Source of the DNA: Terfezia claveryi
Lineage: Eukaryota > Ascomycota > Pezizomycetes > Pezizales > Pezizaceae
DNA length: 64,000 bases
Direction of reading: 5' to 3'
NCBI GenBank assembly: GCA_015179025.1
Contig: WHUX01000016.1
Coordinates: forward strand, 248,001-312,000
The translations under genes were made by a program, and so were the position numbers. Under the pieces are notes generated by a model. It had not been told where the DNA came from. It searched no databases and was given only the letters and a program-made list of their open reading frames with translations. Positions 54,932 to 64,000 of the stretch are shown one piece after another (position 1 is the stretch's first letter; the number at the start of each line of letters is the position of its first letter).

Positions 54932-56506
54932 ATGGTTCCCCGACACGCCCTCCGACTGCTCCACCGAGCTAGGCGAACATCACCCACCTCGTCTCCACTA
55001 TCACCATCACTAAACCGAATACGAATATCACAGTCCCTTAATGTCCGGAGCATATCTTCCACACACTCCGGCCGCTCTGGTGGCTCCAACCCCCAAATGT
55101 CCTTTCCCTGCCTGGATGCCCTCGAAGCCCGCACGCAATCCCTCCAATCTCGAGCTCTCGCCTCCTCCACCCCATCAACCACCCTCTCCTCCTCATCTGG
55201 CCCCGAGCCAACCTACACCACCGGCGCCCACCAGGCATTCACCTCCATTAACCCCCTCCTTCTTGACTATGGCGGCGTTCTCCCAAAATTTACCATTGCA
55301 TACGAGACCTGGGGGACCCTGAACCCTGAAAGAAGCAACGCAATCCTCCTTCACACAGGGCTCAGTGCGTCCAGCCACGCACACTCGAATGAGGCCAATC
55401 CCAAGCCAGGCTGGTGGGAGAGGTTCATTGGCCCCAGAAAACCCATTGACACAGATCGTTTTTTTGTCATTTGCACGAATGTGCTAGGGGGTTGCTATGG
55501 CTCCACTGGTCCGTCATCAATCGATCCCAGCGATGGCTTGCCGTACGCTACCCGCTTCCCTATCCTAACTCTGCAGGACATGGTCCGAGGTCAGTTCCGC
55601 CTCCTTGACTACCTCGGCGTCACCAAACTCTACGCCTCCGTTGGAAGCAGTATGGGCGGAATGCTCTCCCTGTGCTCTGGCATCCTATACCCCTCCCGCG
55701 TAGGCCGCATAGTATCAATCTCCGGCTGCGCCCGCTCACATCCCTATTCTATCGCCATGCGCCACACCCAGCGACAAGTCCTTATGGCCGACCCAGCCTG
55801 GAACCGCGGGTTCTACTATTCCCCCCCACATGTTCCCCCACACACAGGGATGAAGCTCGCAAGAGAAATCGCCACCATCACGTACCGCAGTGGACCGGAA
55901 TGGGAGCAGAGGTTTGGTAGACAGCGAGCGGATGAGAATAAAGCCCCTGCACTGTGTCCAGATTTTCTGATAGAAACGTACCTGGATCATGCGGGCGAGA
56001 AGTGGTGTTTGGAGTATGACGCCAATAGCTTGTTGTATGTTAGCAAGGCTATGGATTTATTCGACCTAGGAGCAAAAAACGCCGCAGACAGAGAAGCAAT
56101 CCGGGCGAAAAATCAATGGAAAATCGACACTACGCTCCCTGAAGATGCTAGGTCCACCATAGAAGGGCAGGATGAATGCACCCTCACCCTCCCTCCCAAA
56201 CCCTACAAAGAGCAACCCAGAGCGTCGTCTACAGTAGCACAGACAGCTAGTCCTTCTGGTCCACCGGAGGATTTAGTCAGGGGCCTATCAGCACTGGCGA
56301 ACCACCCCACGCTGATTCTAGGTGTCGCGAGCGATATATTGTTCCCGGCGTGGCAGCAGCGCGAGATTGCAGAGTCGTTGAGGGCGGGCGGGAATAGGAT
56401 GGTGACGCATGTGGAGTTAGGGGAGGATAAGAGTTTGTTTGGGCATGATACATTTTTGTTGGATTTGGTGAATGTAGGGTGTGCGGTGGAGAGGTTTTTG
56501 GAGTGA
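54932..56506 (+). CDS. Homoserine O-acetyltransferase-family protein, probably mitochondrial serine O-acyltransferase (CysA-like)
   Basis: Alpha/beta-hydrolase acyltransferase of the MET2/MetX fold, intronless, 524 residues. The nucleophile elbow is [11 protein letters not shown]; upstream come [28 protein letters not shown] and [16 protein letters not shown], and the C-terminal triad members sit in [13 protein letters not shown] (Asp) and [10 protein letters not shown] (His). The first ~55 residues are Arg/Ser-rich with few acids ([18 protein letters not shown]), a typical mitochondrial presequence, followed by [16 protein letters not shown] presequence plus that block is what I recall for fungal serine O-acetyl- or succinyltransferases (A. 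nidulans CysA, S. pombe Cys2), rather than cytosolic homoserine O-acetyltransferase. The substrate is inferred and needs alignment. Start chosen as the first ATG in strong context (ACCATGG). Confidence 0.85.
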   Translation: MVPRHALRLLHRARRTSPTSSPLSPSLNRIRISQSLNVRSISSTHSGRSGGSNPQMSFPCLDALEARTQSLQSRALASSTPSTTLSSSSGPEPTYTTGAHQAFTSINPLLLDYGGVLPKFTIAYETWGTLNPERSNAILLHTGLSASSHAHSNEANPKPGWWERFIGPRKPIDTDRFFVICTNVLGGCYGSTGPSSIDPSDGLPYATRFPILTLQDMVRGQFRLLDYLGVTKLYASVGSSMGGMLSLCSGILYPSRVGRIVSISGCARSHPYSIAMRHTQRQVLMADPAWNRGFYYSPPHVPPHTGMKLAREIATITYRSGPEWEQRFGRQRADENKAPALCPDFLIETYLDHAGEKWCLEYDANSLLYVSKAMDLFDLGAKNAADREAIRAKNQWKIDTTLPEDARSTIEGQDECTLTLPPKPYKEQPRASSTVAQTASPSGPPEDLVRGLSALANHPTLILGVASDILFPAWQQREIAESLRAGGNRMVTHVELGEDKSLFGHDTFLLDLVNVGCAVERFLE

Positions 56507-58349
56507 GTGAGCGGTGGGGGGGATATAGGAGTATTGGTTATAGCAGCAGGCCGGGATAGATGCGTACAGTGCGTGGGTTAAAGTGTTCGCACTCCGGCAA
56601 GCCACCCCTGCATATGTTGCTGTGGGGTATCTTAATTTGTATTATATTGATTTATTTCTAGCGTATACATATATATCTTGGTGAGTGAGGAAAGCTTATA
56701 AGGGCATTTTAGACGATTTCTATTCGGGAATGTACGACTTGTATGATTCTAAAAATTTCATGACTCATGTATCGTGCGGATGTATGATGGATGATTTACT
56801 TGGTTGCTAGTTTTGAATTTGGCGAAAGATGGGTTGGGGGGATCTATCGGGTCAATTCCTCATCTTATAGATATTCTTTCACAATCAAAGTAACGGTTTT
56901 TTTTTCTTGAAAAAAAAAATTAATTACTATATCCGTAATCGACCTATGGGGACTCCGAGATCTCTCCCTTTTGAAGGTTCGTTCAATCTATGCATTCGGA
57001 GCAAGAAGCGGGTCCAGCTAGGAAGCAACAGAAGAAAGTGTACATACAAATCCTCAAACTTGATACATATGTAGAACCTCCACCACTAAACCCCGCCCCC
57101 TTTAAATTGAATCAAGAATGGGGGAAGAGAAGTCCATTGTCTCGTTCCTTAAATATTGCGAAGACACTTGTCCTATCATCTGCAGTTCCCATGAACTCCA
57201 TTTCATTCTGATCCACTTACTGGCGAAACAGGATAAAGCTGGTACCAGGTTAGATAAAGTATATACAACCAACATTTTGAAATTCTGGATATTCCTAAAT
57301 GACGAAGTCAAACACGAACGTTGTGCAAATCAAAAAAGAAAGTTATTAGTTATAGAAGTCTGGGTCGGGTTTCATGCACATCTTACCCACCTTCCCTCCC
57401 CCAGAGGGTAAAAGAAAAAAAAAAAAAAAAAAAAAAGCAAGCCGCTACGAGATTTGAAAAGAGGCAGTTACCCTGAACTCTTAATAGACCCCCTTCCGCG
57501 TGCCACTCATGTGGCATACTCACATATAATCAATCGCCCCACCCCCCAAAAAAAAACCCAAAACTCTGGAGTCTCTGGGTATCTTTTACAACTTTCCAGG
57601 GCCAATAGGCCTTCTAGATAGTTCTTCCCTAACATTTATCATAACCCTTAAACACATAACATAAAAGCTGAACATAGAAAAGTAAAAGATATACGAAATA
57701 AACAGATGACAAGACTCGAGTCCACTATGCTTGTATCTATCATAGGCAACGCCGAAACCATCGCAATTACAAGACATTCAACTACATAATCTAGATCGAG
57801 ACCTTGATAGGCGGCCATTAAGGCAGAGAAAGACAACGGTAACCAAACACCATAACTCAATTATAATGATGCCTAGTAATAGAAAATCGCGCCAAGAAAA
57901 GGAGTAAGTGGGCGTGGCATGTCAGTGCCTTACAATTTGATTCAACTTGTGTACTTATTTGACGCACGCATACGTACACAACCCCAATATGCGGTCCCAG
58001 TAAGGGGATCATGTGGTGCCGGGCGTCCTGACGCAGAGAAGGTGAACACTTGACGCCTGGAGACACAGAGGTCGAGAAGGCTGGCGTCGGGGATGCCCTG
58101 GACGCCATAAATTTCTTCCTGAATAGTACAGATTTCCCCAGGACTTGAAGTCCCAGAACTACGCGATGCCCTGCAATTCTTCCCTACCTAATATCACTAA
58201 CGGGTCTTTACGGTTAAACACAATCCGGTAAACACTATCCCTCTGTAAAATTCAAAGTCTGCCCAACAAGCTAATCTGATACTAAAAATTCCCCAAAAAG
58301 GCGGAATGAAACTAGAATTACCAACTCATACCTTCTCCTCCTGATGTAC
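56507..58349. other. Retroelement debris and intergenic DNA
   Basis: A T-rich/A-rich stretch at 56897-56928 followed by ACTATATCCGTAATCGACC and TTTTGAAGGTTCG matches the tail region at 36306-36372 (CTGAAGGTTCG), so a second minus-oriented copy of the coiled-coil element's 3' end probably begins here; its 5' limit is unclear. A run of A at 57416-57436 followed by a GTTACCCTGAAC site (57468) marks another fragment. No gene supported. Confidence 0.45.
56897..57010 (-). mobile_element. 3' end of the coiled-coil retroelement family
   Basis: Poly(T)-led sequence alignable with 36289-36410: ATCCGTAATCGACC here and ACCCGCAATCGATC there, then CTCCGAGATCTCTC/CCGAAGTCTCCTCTC, TTTTGAAGGTTCG/CTGAAGGTTCG and AGCAAGAA. 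Divergent copy; target duplication not found. Confidence 0.55.
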
Positions 58350-58904
58350 TCAGGGCTTTTTGATTTGCCACATGAGTATCAGAGTATCCTTTACATGCTC
58401 CTTAACCACGGCCACAACCTCCGGCGAAGTCGTGTCCACTCCCAATTGAAGGTCACTCAACTTCATGATACCTCTCGTGTCCTCTCCCAATTGAAGGTCA
58501 CTCAACTTCATGATACCTCTCATGTCCTCTCCCAATTGAAGGTCACTCAACTTCATGATACCTCGCTCCATCCACCCCAGAACAATTCTCTTGATCAGTT
58601 CACTCACTGTTTCCTCTGAAACCATACAGTCCATCAACGTACACCATTGCTGGTGCGGATAATAAGTGAGTATACGGTGAAATTTCAAGAATTGGGTCAA
58701 CTGAACTGTCAAAAAATCCTCACCTGCGTCGTTTGTAGACAGTCTCGAAAAAGCCTTAACTGGGTCGATTGTAGACATAGGTATTTCTGATATGCGTGTT
58801 TTTCCCTCTGGCGTTGCGTTGAACCTAGTATGGTATGCAACTATGGCAATTGGCATGCCCCCCGACTCCTCGATATACCTCCTTTTAGTCGTGGGCATGG
58901 GCAT
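58350..58904 (-). CDS. Hypothetical protein with three 15-residue repeats
   Basis: Open frame of 184 codons of unknown function. The middle carries three consecutive copies of RGIMKLSDLQLGEDT (the first preceded by MERG, the last with VDT) encoded by near-identical 45-bp units. The remainder has ordinary composition (CMVSEETVSELIKRIVLGW, VVAVVKEHVKDTLILMW). A minus-strand frame upstream (59026-58841, WYLGHISYVIASNPATARW) could be an earlier exon, so this may be the C-terminal part of a longer gene. No domain recognised. Confidence 0.4.
   Translation of the reverse strand: MPMPTTKRRYIEESGGMPIAIVAYHTRFNATPEGKTRISEIPMSTIDPVKAFSRLSTNDAGEDFLTVQLTQFLKFHRILTYYPHQQWCTLMDCMVSEETVSELIKRIVLGWMERGIMKLSDLQLGEDMRGIMKLSDLQLGEDTRGIMKLSDLQLGVDTTSPEVVAVVKEHVKDTLILMWQIKKP
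58431..58565 (-). repeat. Three 45-bp tandem repeats, in frame
   Basis: Units 58431-58475, 58476-58520 and 58521-58565 share GTCACTCAACTTCATGATAC and CTCCCAATTGAAG; they differ at only a few end bases. The period is divisible by three and preserves the ORF on the minus strand. Confidence 0.85.
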
Positions 58905-59436
58905 TCACTTTGCAGTTGCCTTCCTATGGCCACCACCTGATGGCCGGCTCTCCACCTAGCTGTTGCTGGGTTACTTGCAATGACATAGGAGATATGGCCT
59001 AGGTACCATTTCTCATTACCAGGCACTTTGACAACCCATACACAGCATTATTCTCTTGGCTTCAGGACTATGCATTTGTTGTGGGATTCTCAGTAGTAAC
59101 ATAACATACCAAATGAAGGAAAAAAGGAAGAGTTCAGTTCAATTTGGCATATTCGTCATAATGAATTCCCCCGAGACAAAATAACAAAACTTAAATGAAG
59201 GACTATTGACATTATTCCGAAGAATCCCTTGAACGTGACGCCAAACCCTCAATCTTCTAGCCCCCGCTGCTCTGCACCTCAGCTCCCAGGGTCACTGCCT
59301 CCACTCCCACCAATCATCCGACTTTGGCAGTTCCGTGAAAATATATTCGGATGACGATATTATCGAATCTTGTGCCAGCAAAATGGAGGAGATCAATTCC
59401 CATCGGGTATGTTTCTTATCCCATATAAAGGTGGAT
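58905..59436. other. Intergenic or uncharacterised exon region
   Basis: Between the repeat ORF and the ankyrin gene (both minus strand). Short minus ORFs at 58841-59026 and 59292-59558 have no motif; the second overlaps the ankyrin gene's end in another frame. Confidence 0.35.
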
Positions 59437-62201
59437 TTAATGCCTGTTGCTTGAGTGAAATTGAGACAATAGGTATTGTGCGAGTTTGGTTTGATCCCGA
59501 TCCCTGGCACACTCGTCAGGCATTCTCCGGCTGTTGTCCCTAATTGTGAGTAATGCACCAGCCTGGACTAGTATTTTTGCAATTTCTATCTGTACAACGG
59601 GATTGGGGATCCGACCGCTCGGGTAACTGCAATCATGAAGCGGAGTGGCACCGGCAGAATCCTTCATATTGATCAGATTTCGAGTTTCCACTACATCAAG
59701 AAGAAACCTGATCATTTCACTACCAGCAAACCGTGCTGCCCAATGCAATACAGTTGCACCTCTTTGAGTTGATATCGTAGCATCCGCTCCTCTTCCAATA
59801 AGTATTTTTACACATGACAGATGGTTATACTCAACAGCCGTCAGCAATGCTGTTTCACCACATGAATTTCTGTCATTGATATCAGCTCCCATGTCCAGCA
59901 GTAGCTGCAAAGCAGTCTTGTGGCCACCCCTTACGGCACTATGGATACTGCACGAAAGCTTGGGTTTCAGTTGTTCCTTTTGCTTAGCGCTGAGGCATAA
60001 TGTGCAACCATTTTCCACTAAAAATTGACAAAGACCTTCCCTGTTATTAAATGCTGCCGAAGCAAGGGGAGTCCAGCCTTCAGTGTCATGTGACTCTGTA
60101 AATGACAGTAATACCAGTATTGACCTATAGTCCTGTTGAATTAACCAATGCATGCTTGCAATCCATTTGGGAGCTGTAAGCTTGTGCGTGAGCTTTCTCA
60201 AAGCCTCGATATTTTCTCTAGATGCCTTGTCTAAGAGTGCTTTGAATATGTCATCCCAAAGCTCGTAGTTAATATCTTTTGAATTTAGAACCACTTCAGC
60301 AGCGTGAGTGAGTGGTGTTTGGCCTTCGGTGCCAATTTTGTCCACATCCATGCTTCTTGCAAATAGCAATTGCAACCTGAAAAGCAATAGACATTTTTCT
60401 CCAATGACCGCATGGACACGTTCAGTGAAGCTGCCCTCCAATTTGACAACTTCACTTGCTGTCTTCATGTCTACTTCGGAGTTTTGAAGTCGCTCTTCGC
60501 AGATCTTGTTCCGCTGTAGGTGGTAGGCATAAGCAAATGGTGTTCGGCATTCTGTATCAACCTCCATAAGTACTTGTGGCTCAAGTTGTATTATTGCACG
60601 AACCGCAAGCTCGTGATTCATATCAATTGCAAGATTCAGCATAGATTGACAAGAATATTGATTGAAATTTCCTCCAATATTAGTCGTAAGGGCCATTTGC
60701 AACAGCAACTGCAGCGACGCTACAGATCCCGACCCTTCGCCAATGGCTTCTCTAATTAAAGGGTCAAATAATTTAAACCTCTCATTAACGCCCATGTCAT
60801 TTGTGAAAGCTATCAATGCCTCAACACTTGCCCCTTTCTCCAATAACAGTCTGCAAATGGCTTCCTGACGCTTCATTGTTGCATGCAGAAGTGGAGTTCG
60901 ACCATTTGAATCAAGCTCTTCAGTATCCATTCCCATAGCAAGCAAAGCCCTAACGACAAATACATTTCCATTCTCGATAGCATTATGTATTCTGCCACGA
61001 GAAGACCGTTTGTTTCGAACTCGGGACTTAGGGTGGTGAAGTGTCTGCATTGACAACTGGGCTTGGAAAGGCTCGGGGTTACTGACATCAGTTAGGTCAA
61101 TGGGTAAGTTCAGTACTGCAATCTGTGAGACTGAAAGGTCTCCTAATGTGATATCAGATAGCATTGACCAATTGCCAGTAGTGCAGCCGCTGGCAAGTGA
61201 GAAAACCGAATCCGAGCTTGAATCAATCCCTCCACCAAAATGTCTGAGCCGCTTATATGCTCTTGATGCCTTGAGATCCTCTATATAGACTGGTGACCTC
61301 AATCTAAAAGGGAAAGTATTCCGCTTGGACATAATTGAGGCATTGTCAGGATTGTCACGATAATTGGAGGGCCGGCTGTCAGCGGAGGATGGGCAGGTTG
61401 ACACTGCGGAGTCGGCGAGAATACTCATGTTCAAGGGGGCCTGCTCTTCCTGACGGCTGATTAACTCCCTGAGCATGACTGAATGCGTGTGGTTTGATTG
61501 TAGAATTTCGGTGGTTTGCTCCTGTAACCTTGCCTGATTTTCAGAAGCCTGCGCAGTCGTAGTGCTACATATAGATGTATGGAAAGTCAGCGGTGCCGTC
61601 TTTAGTTCAATACCACGTCTTGGAGATTGATTTGATGGCCAAAGGTGTAAGGCGAGGGAGGAGATATATGAAGCCAGTCGCACAGTGTATTTAATACAGG
61701 CACTGAACTGCCGGGGAGTATTACTGACCAGCAAAGGATAGTTAACATCAAAATTAGATTCAGCTTATGTCTCTCGAGATCCTCGATAATAACCAACGCC
61801 TCTTCGTGCCTCCACAGTCCCCACTTGACTCGATCCGCAATCACTCCTGCTCTTTTCCATGCCGCACCAGCCGTGGTGGGGTCATTGAACCCACATACGT
61901 CGTTAACCTTCTTCTCCAACTTCGAATAGATAATCACACACCCAGTCAAGGTGGCCATAAGACTGTGAATGGAAATCATCGTAAGGTTGCCACGATTCAG
62001 CCCCGAGCCAATGCCATTGAGCAAGAGTTGTTGTATTTGACAAAATATAGGCTGCATGATCTCTACCTCTTCCCTCACTCGCACTATCGTTTCTGGTGCA
62101 TCTTTCACCTTGTCAAACAACTCCTTTGCCATTCCGACAATCTGGACCGAGATGGTAATGAGGCCTGCGATAGATGCGGCAATCGATAGTGGCTCTCCCA
62201 T
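59437..62201 (-). CDS. PigL_N-domain ankyrin-repeat protein
   Basis: Exons 62201-61729 and 61564-59437, joined across a 164-nt intron (GTCAGT...TGTAG) that reads LMLTILC|CTTTAQASEN. The N-terminus MGEPLSIAASIAGLITISVQ starts the fungal PigL_N-type helical domain found in front of many fungal NLR-like and ankyrin proteins. A low-complexity linker rich in Ser follows, then ankyrin repeats: NGRTPLLHATMKRQEAICRL, EGQTPLTHAAEVV, EGWTPLASAAFNNREGLCQF, CGETALLTAVEYNHLSCVKI, RGATVLHWAARFAGSEMIRF and AGATPLHDCSYPSG. No NACHT or NB-ARC P-loop is visible between the two parts. About 867 residues. Function unknown; relatives are thought to act in non-self recognition, which is inference here. ATG 62201 is preferred to an upstream in-frame ATG at 62252. 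Confidence 0.85.
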
Positions 62202-62988
62202 CTCTGCGTTAGATGAATATTGATATGCGCACGACTTTTTGGGGAATCGCAATGGTCTGCTTCAGAGATGTCGGTGTTCTTTCTTGAGTTGATATTTGCA
62301 CCTTAACGAGATACAGACTGTGCAAGCTTGAGCCGTTACGGTCGTGAGGGGCTGAGAATTGTTGAATTTGTAAAGCCTTGTGACCTGCAAAGTTGAGTAA
62401 CTGCATCCAATAATGTTTCAGCTACAAAAAAGCAATTCTGAGTTTTTTTTTTTCTTTTTTTTTTTATTTTTTTTTTACCGGGAAAACTGGTGAATAAGAC
62501 TCATAACTCTCAAAAGAACAGACGAGTCTTATTCACCAGTTTTCCCGGCTCGTTACTCCTATTCGGTCCTAGTAAGTGTTGTGCAGCGGAAGATTGTATT
62601 GCTTGTCTTTCTTATATTGATCGATATAGACAGGACTTCTGAGTGGTTTAAATAAAACCACGAGCAAGAAACTCAATCGCTAGGCGTGTAAGTTATGCAG
62701 AACAAAGGATAACAAAGAACGAATGATTGAACAATCAAGAGCAACATTCATAAGCATATTCCAAAACTCCACCTTGCTCTGCATACTGTCAGCACAGTTG
62801 CAAGAGCATACATTTTAGAAAAAAAAAGCGTGCAGAGCATATAGAACATAACTACTATGTACGGAACAACTACGTACATAACTACTGGCCTCATTAAAAC
62901 CCCAAAAACCCGGTGCGAAAAATTAGGATAAAAGAGTGCCAGGACATTTAAGTAGAAATAACAGAAACACCCATTCCTGACCAATGTA
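62202..62988. other. Intergenic with T-rich tract and possible LTR
   Basis: Promoter side of the ankyrin gene, a T-rich tract at 62443-62476, a hairpin MITE (62478-62548), and then DNA (from about 62578, starting TGTTGTGCAGCGG) that could be the terminal repeat of the copia element on the right. The LTR call is weak because its partner lies outside the window. Confidence 0.4.
62478..62548. mobile_element. 71-bp hairpin, CCGGG MITE family
   Basis: CCGGGAAAACTGGTGAATAA plus GACTC (62478-62502) is repeated as its exact reverse complement at 62524-62548, around a 21-base loop. The first 21 bases equal the ends of the MITE at 21187-21376. It abuts a poly(T) tract on its left. Confidence 0.8.
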
Positions 62989-64000
62989 TCTCAAATATAC
63001 CCTTCGGTAGAGCTTTGGTGAAAATGTCTGCCAGATTTTCTCTTTAGTGGAGATTGATAGAGCCCGCTTCAATTACTGATCTGATAAAATGGAAGCAAAT
63101 ATTAATGTGCTTCATGCGGTTGTGATGCGTAAGGATTTTAGCAAGTGCAAGTGCATCTTGATTATCAATATATAGGAGTGGAGGTCCAGGTATAATATTA
63201 AGAAGCCTCGGAATCGATAGATCTTGTAGTAGGCGATTTAACCATATAAGCTCTATACAACCTTCTGCAGCTGTGATATACTCTACTTCTGTTATAGAGA
63301 GTAGTACCAACAATAGATTGCTGGCGAGACTTCCAGGCTAATAGCTACTTCGAAAGTAAAAACATAACCAGATGTAGATTTTGGGTTACTTTTGTCTCTA
63401 CCATAGTTTGAGTCTGTTTTTCCAATACAGAGTGACTTATTACAATATAGAAGACCATAAGAGCTTGTGTCTTTCAAATATCTTAAAACTTACTTGCATG
63501 CCTTATATGTTGAGTTGTAGGAGCTATGGTAAATTTTGCTAGAACTGCAATTACAAAAGTAAGATCTGGATGTGTACCAACTATGGTATATATAAGCTTT
63601 CCAATAAGTAGTTGATAGGTTATTTTTCAACTTTGAGTTAGTTTTATTAAGATTCAATGAACTTAATAAGAATAGTAGAAGATGTTGTAGGTTATAGTAA
63701 AAGGTGAGTTGTAGCTTCTAATAGAATTGTAACAGGATTAAGGGAGCTAATGCTTTACTCTTAAAGAATATCTTTAATATAGTTTATTTGGTAAATAAAG
63801 ATCTATTGTAAAATACTAGAAATTTTCAAAGTAAACCTAAGTCTATTATCTTATACTTCTAGTTAAATTAGTCTCATATCTCTTTAAACTTAAACTTAAC
63901 TATAATAAAATAGTAAGATATTATTTATATAAAGAATAAAATAAAGTTAATAAGACTCAAGCTTAACTATAATAAAATAGTAAGATATTATTTATATAAA
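62989..64000 (-). mobile_element. Ty1/copia retrotransposon remnant (RT end and RNase H)
   Basis: Minus-strand frames, broken by shifts and stops, carry copia polyprotein motifs. From the right: IVGTHPDLTFVIAVLAKFT and QHIRHASK (end of reverse transcriptase, about 63600-63490), then SNYGRDKSNPKSTSGYVFTF (the DKxxRKSTSGYVF block) and LSITEVEYITAAEGCIELIW and YIDNQDALALA (RNase H). Further right is AT-rich decayed sequence to the window edge, where two near-identical blocks (63897-63945 and 63953-64000, AACTATAATAAAATAGTAAG) form a direct repeat. The element is inactive and partial. Confidence 0.85.

Noticed and set aside
58431..58565. CRISPR-like array
   Set aside because: The three 45-bp units are contiguous with no spacers, preserve a reading frame, and the genome is eukaryotic.
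1..64000. rRNA genes or functional tRNA genes
   Set aside because: By eye I found no rRNA sequence and only one degenerate tRNA-like segment; a proper covariance scan was not possible.

Overview
The window is chromosomal DNA of a filamentous ascomycete. Evidence: genes carry short spliceosomal introns (mostly 52-125 nt, GTRNGN...CTRAC...YAG), and the gene families are typical of Pezizomycotina: a PigL_N/ankyrin protein, an AA14-like LPMO candidate, a MET2/CysA-family acyltransferase with a presequence, and a proline-rich transglutaminase-like protein. Mobile DNA is degenerate and AT-rich. A leotiomycete-type genome is my guess; nothing here fixes the species.

Layout. (1) 31-2080: five-exon M18 vacuolar aminopeptidase, minus strand. 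(2) 2.1-34.6 kb: gene-poor, AT-rich repeat territory with a dead Tc1/mariner copy, a LINE fragment encoding RNase H, a 1.57-kb element with ~470-bp terminal inverted repeats, hairpin MITEs and several short dispersed motifs. Islands of genes sit inside it: a POT/PTR2 peptide transporter (6.6-8.5 kb), a duplicated pair of multi-membrane-span genes (16.6-18.3 and 22.0-23.6 kb), an FAD monooxygenase (24.8-26.9 kb) and a secreted LPMO-like protein (28.5-29.5 kb). (3) 34.7-41.7 kb: intronless hexokinase-family gene with a retroelement inserted just after its stop codon, gene remnants, and a U1-type zinc-finger (WBP4-like) splicing-factor gene. (4) 44.7-56.5 kb: dense housekeeping block with TMA20, a p24 cargo receptor, signal peptide peptidase, a small membrane protein, a transglutaminase-like protein, ERG2 and the CysA/MET2-family acyltransferase. 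(5) 56.9-64 kb: retroelement debris, an ORF with an exact 45-bp coding repeat, a PigL_N-ankyrin gene, and a Ty1/copia remnant running off the right edge.

The genes do not form an obvious cluster or pathway. ERG2, p24 and signal peptide peptidase all act in the ER or early secretory pathway, but this looks like coincidental neighbourhood. I did not see a clearly new enzymatic or defence system. The most interesting signals are in the repeats: (a) three retroelement insertions of only 55-77 bp, each essentially just the 3' tail and each with a target-site duplication, one of them inside ERG2 intron 1; (b) the same kind of 3' tail on an RNase-H LINE and on a coiled-coil-ORF element, suggesting shared mobilisation; (c) a perfect 42-bp-arm hairpin with a perfect 9-bp target-site duplication nested in an older repeat that also exists without it; (d) a long-TIR element carrying a tRNA-like Pol III promoter relic; (e) a GTTCAGGGTAA motif at seven sites. 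Two housekeeping genes each need one extra base in a G/C homopolymer to stay in frame, which looks like assembly error.

Exon borders were placed by eye from splice signals and protein continuity. No searches were run.
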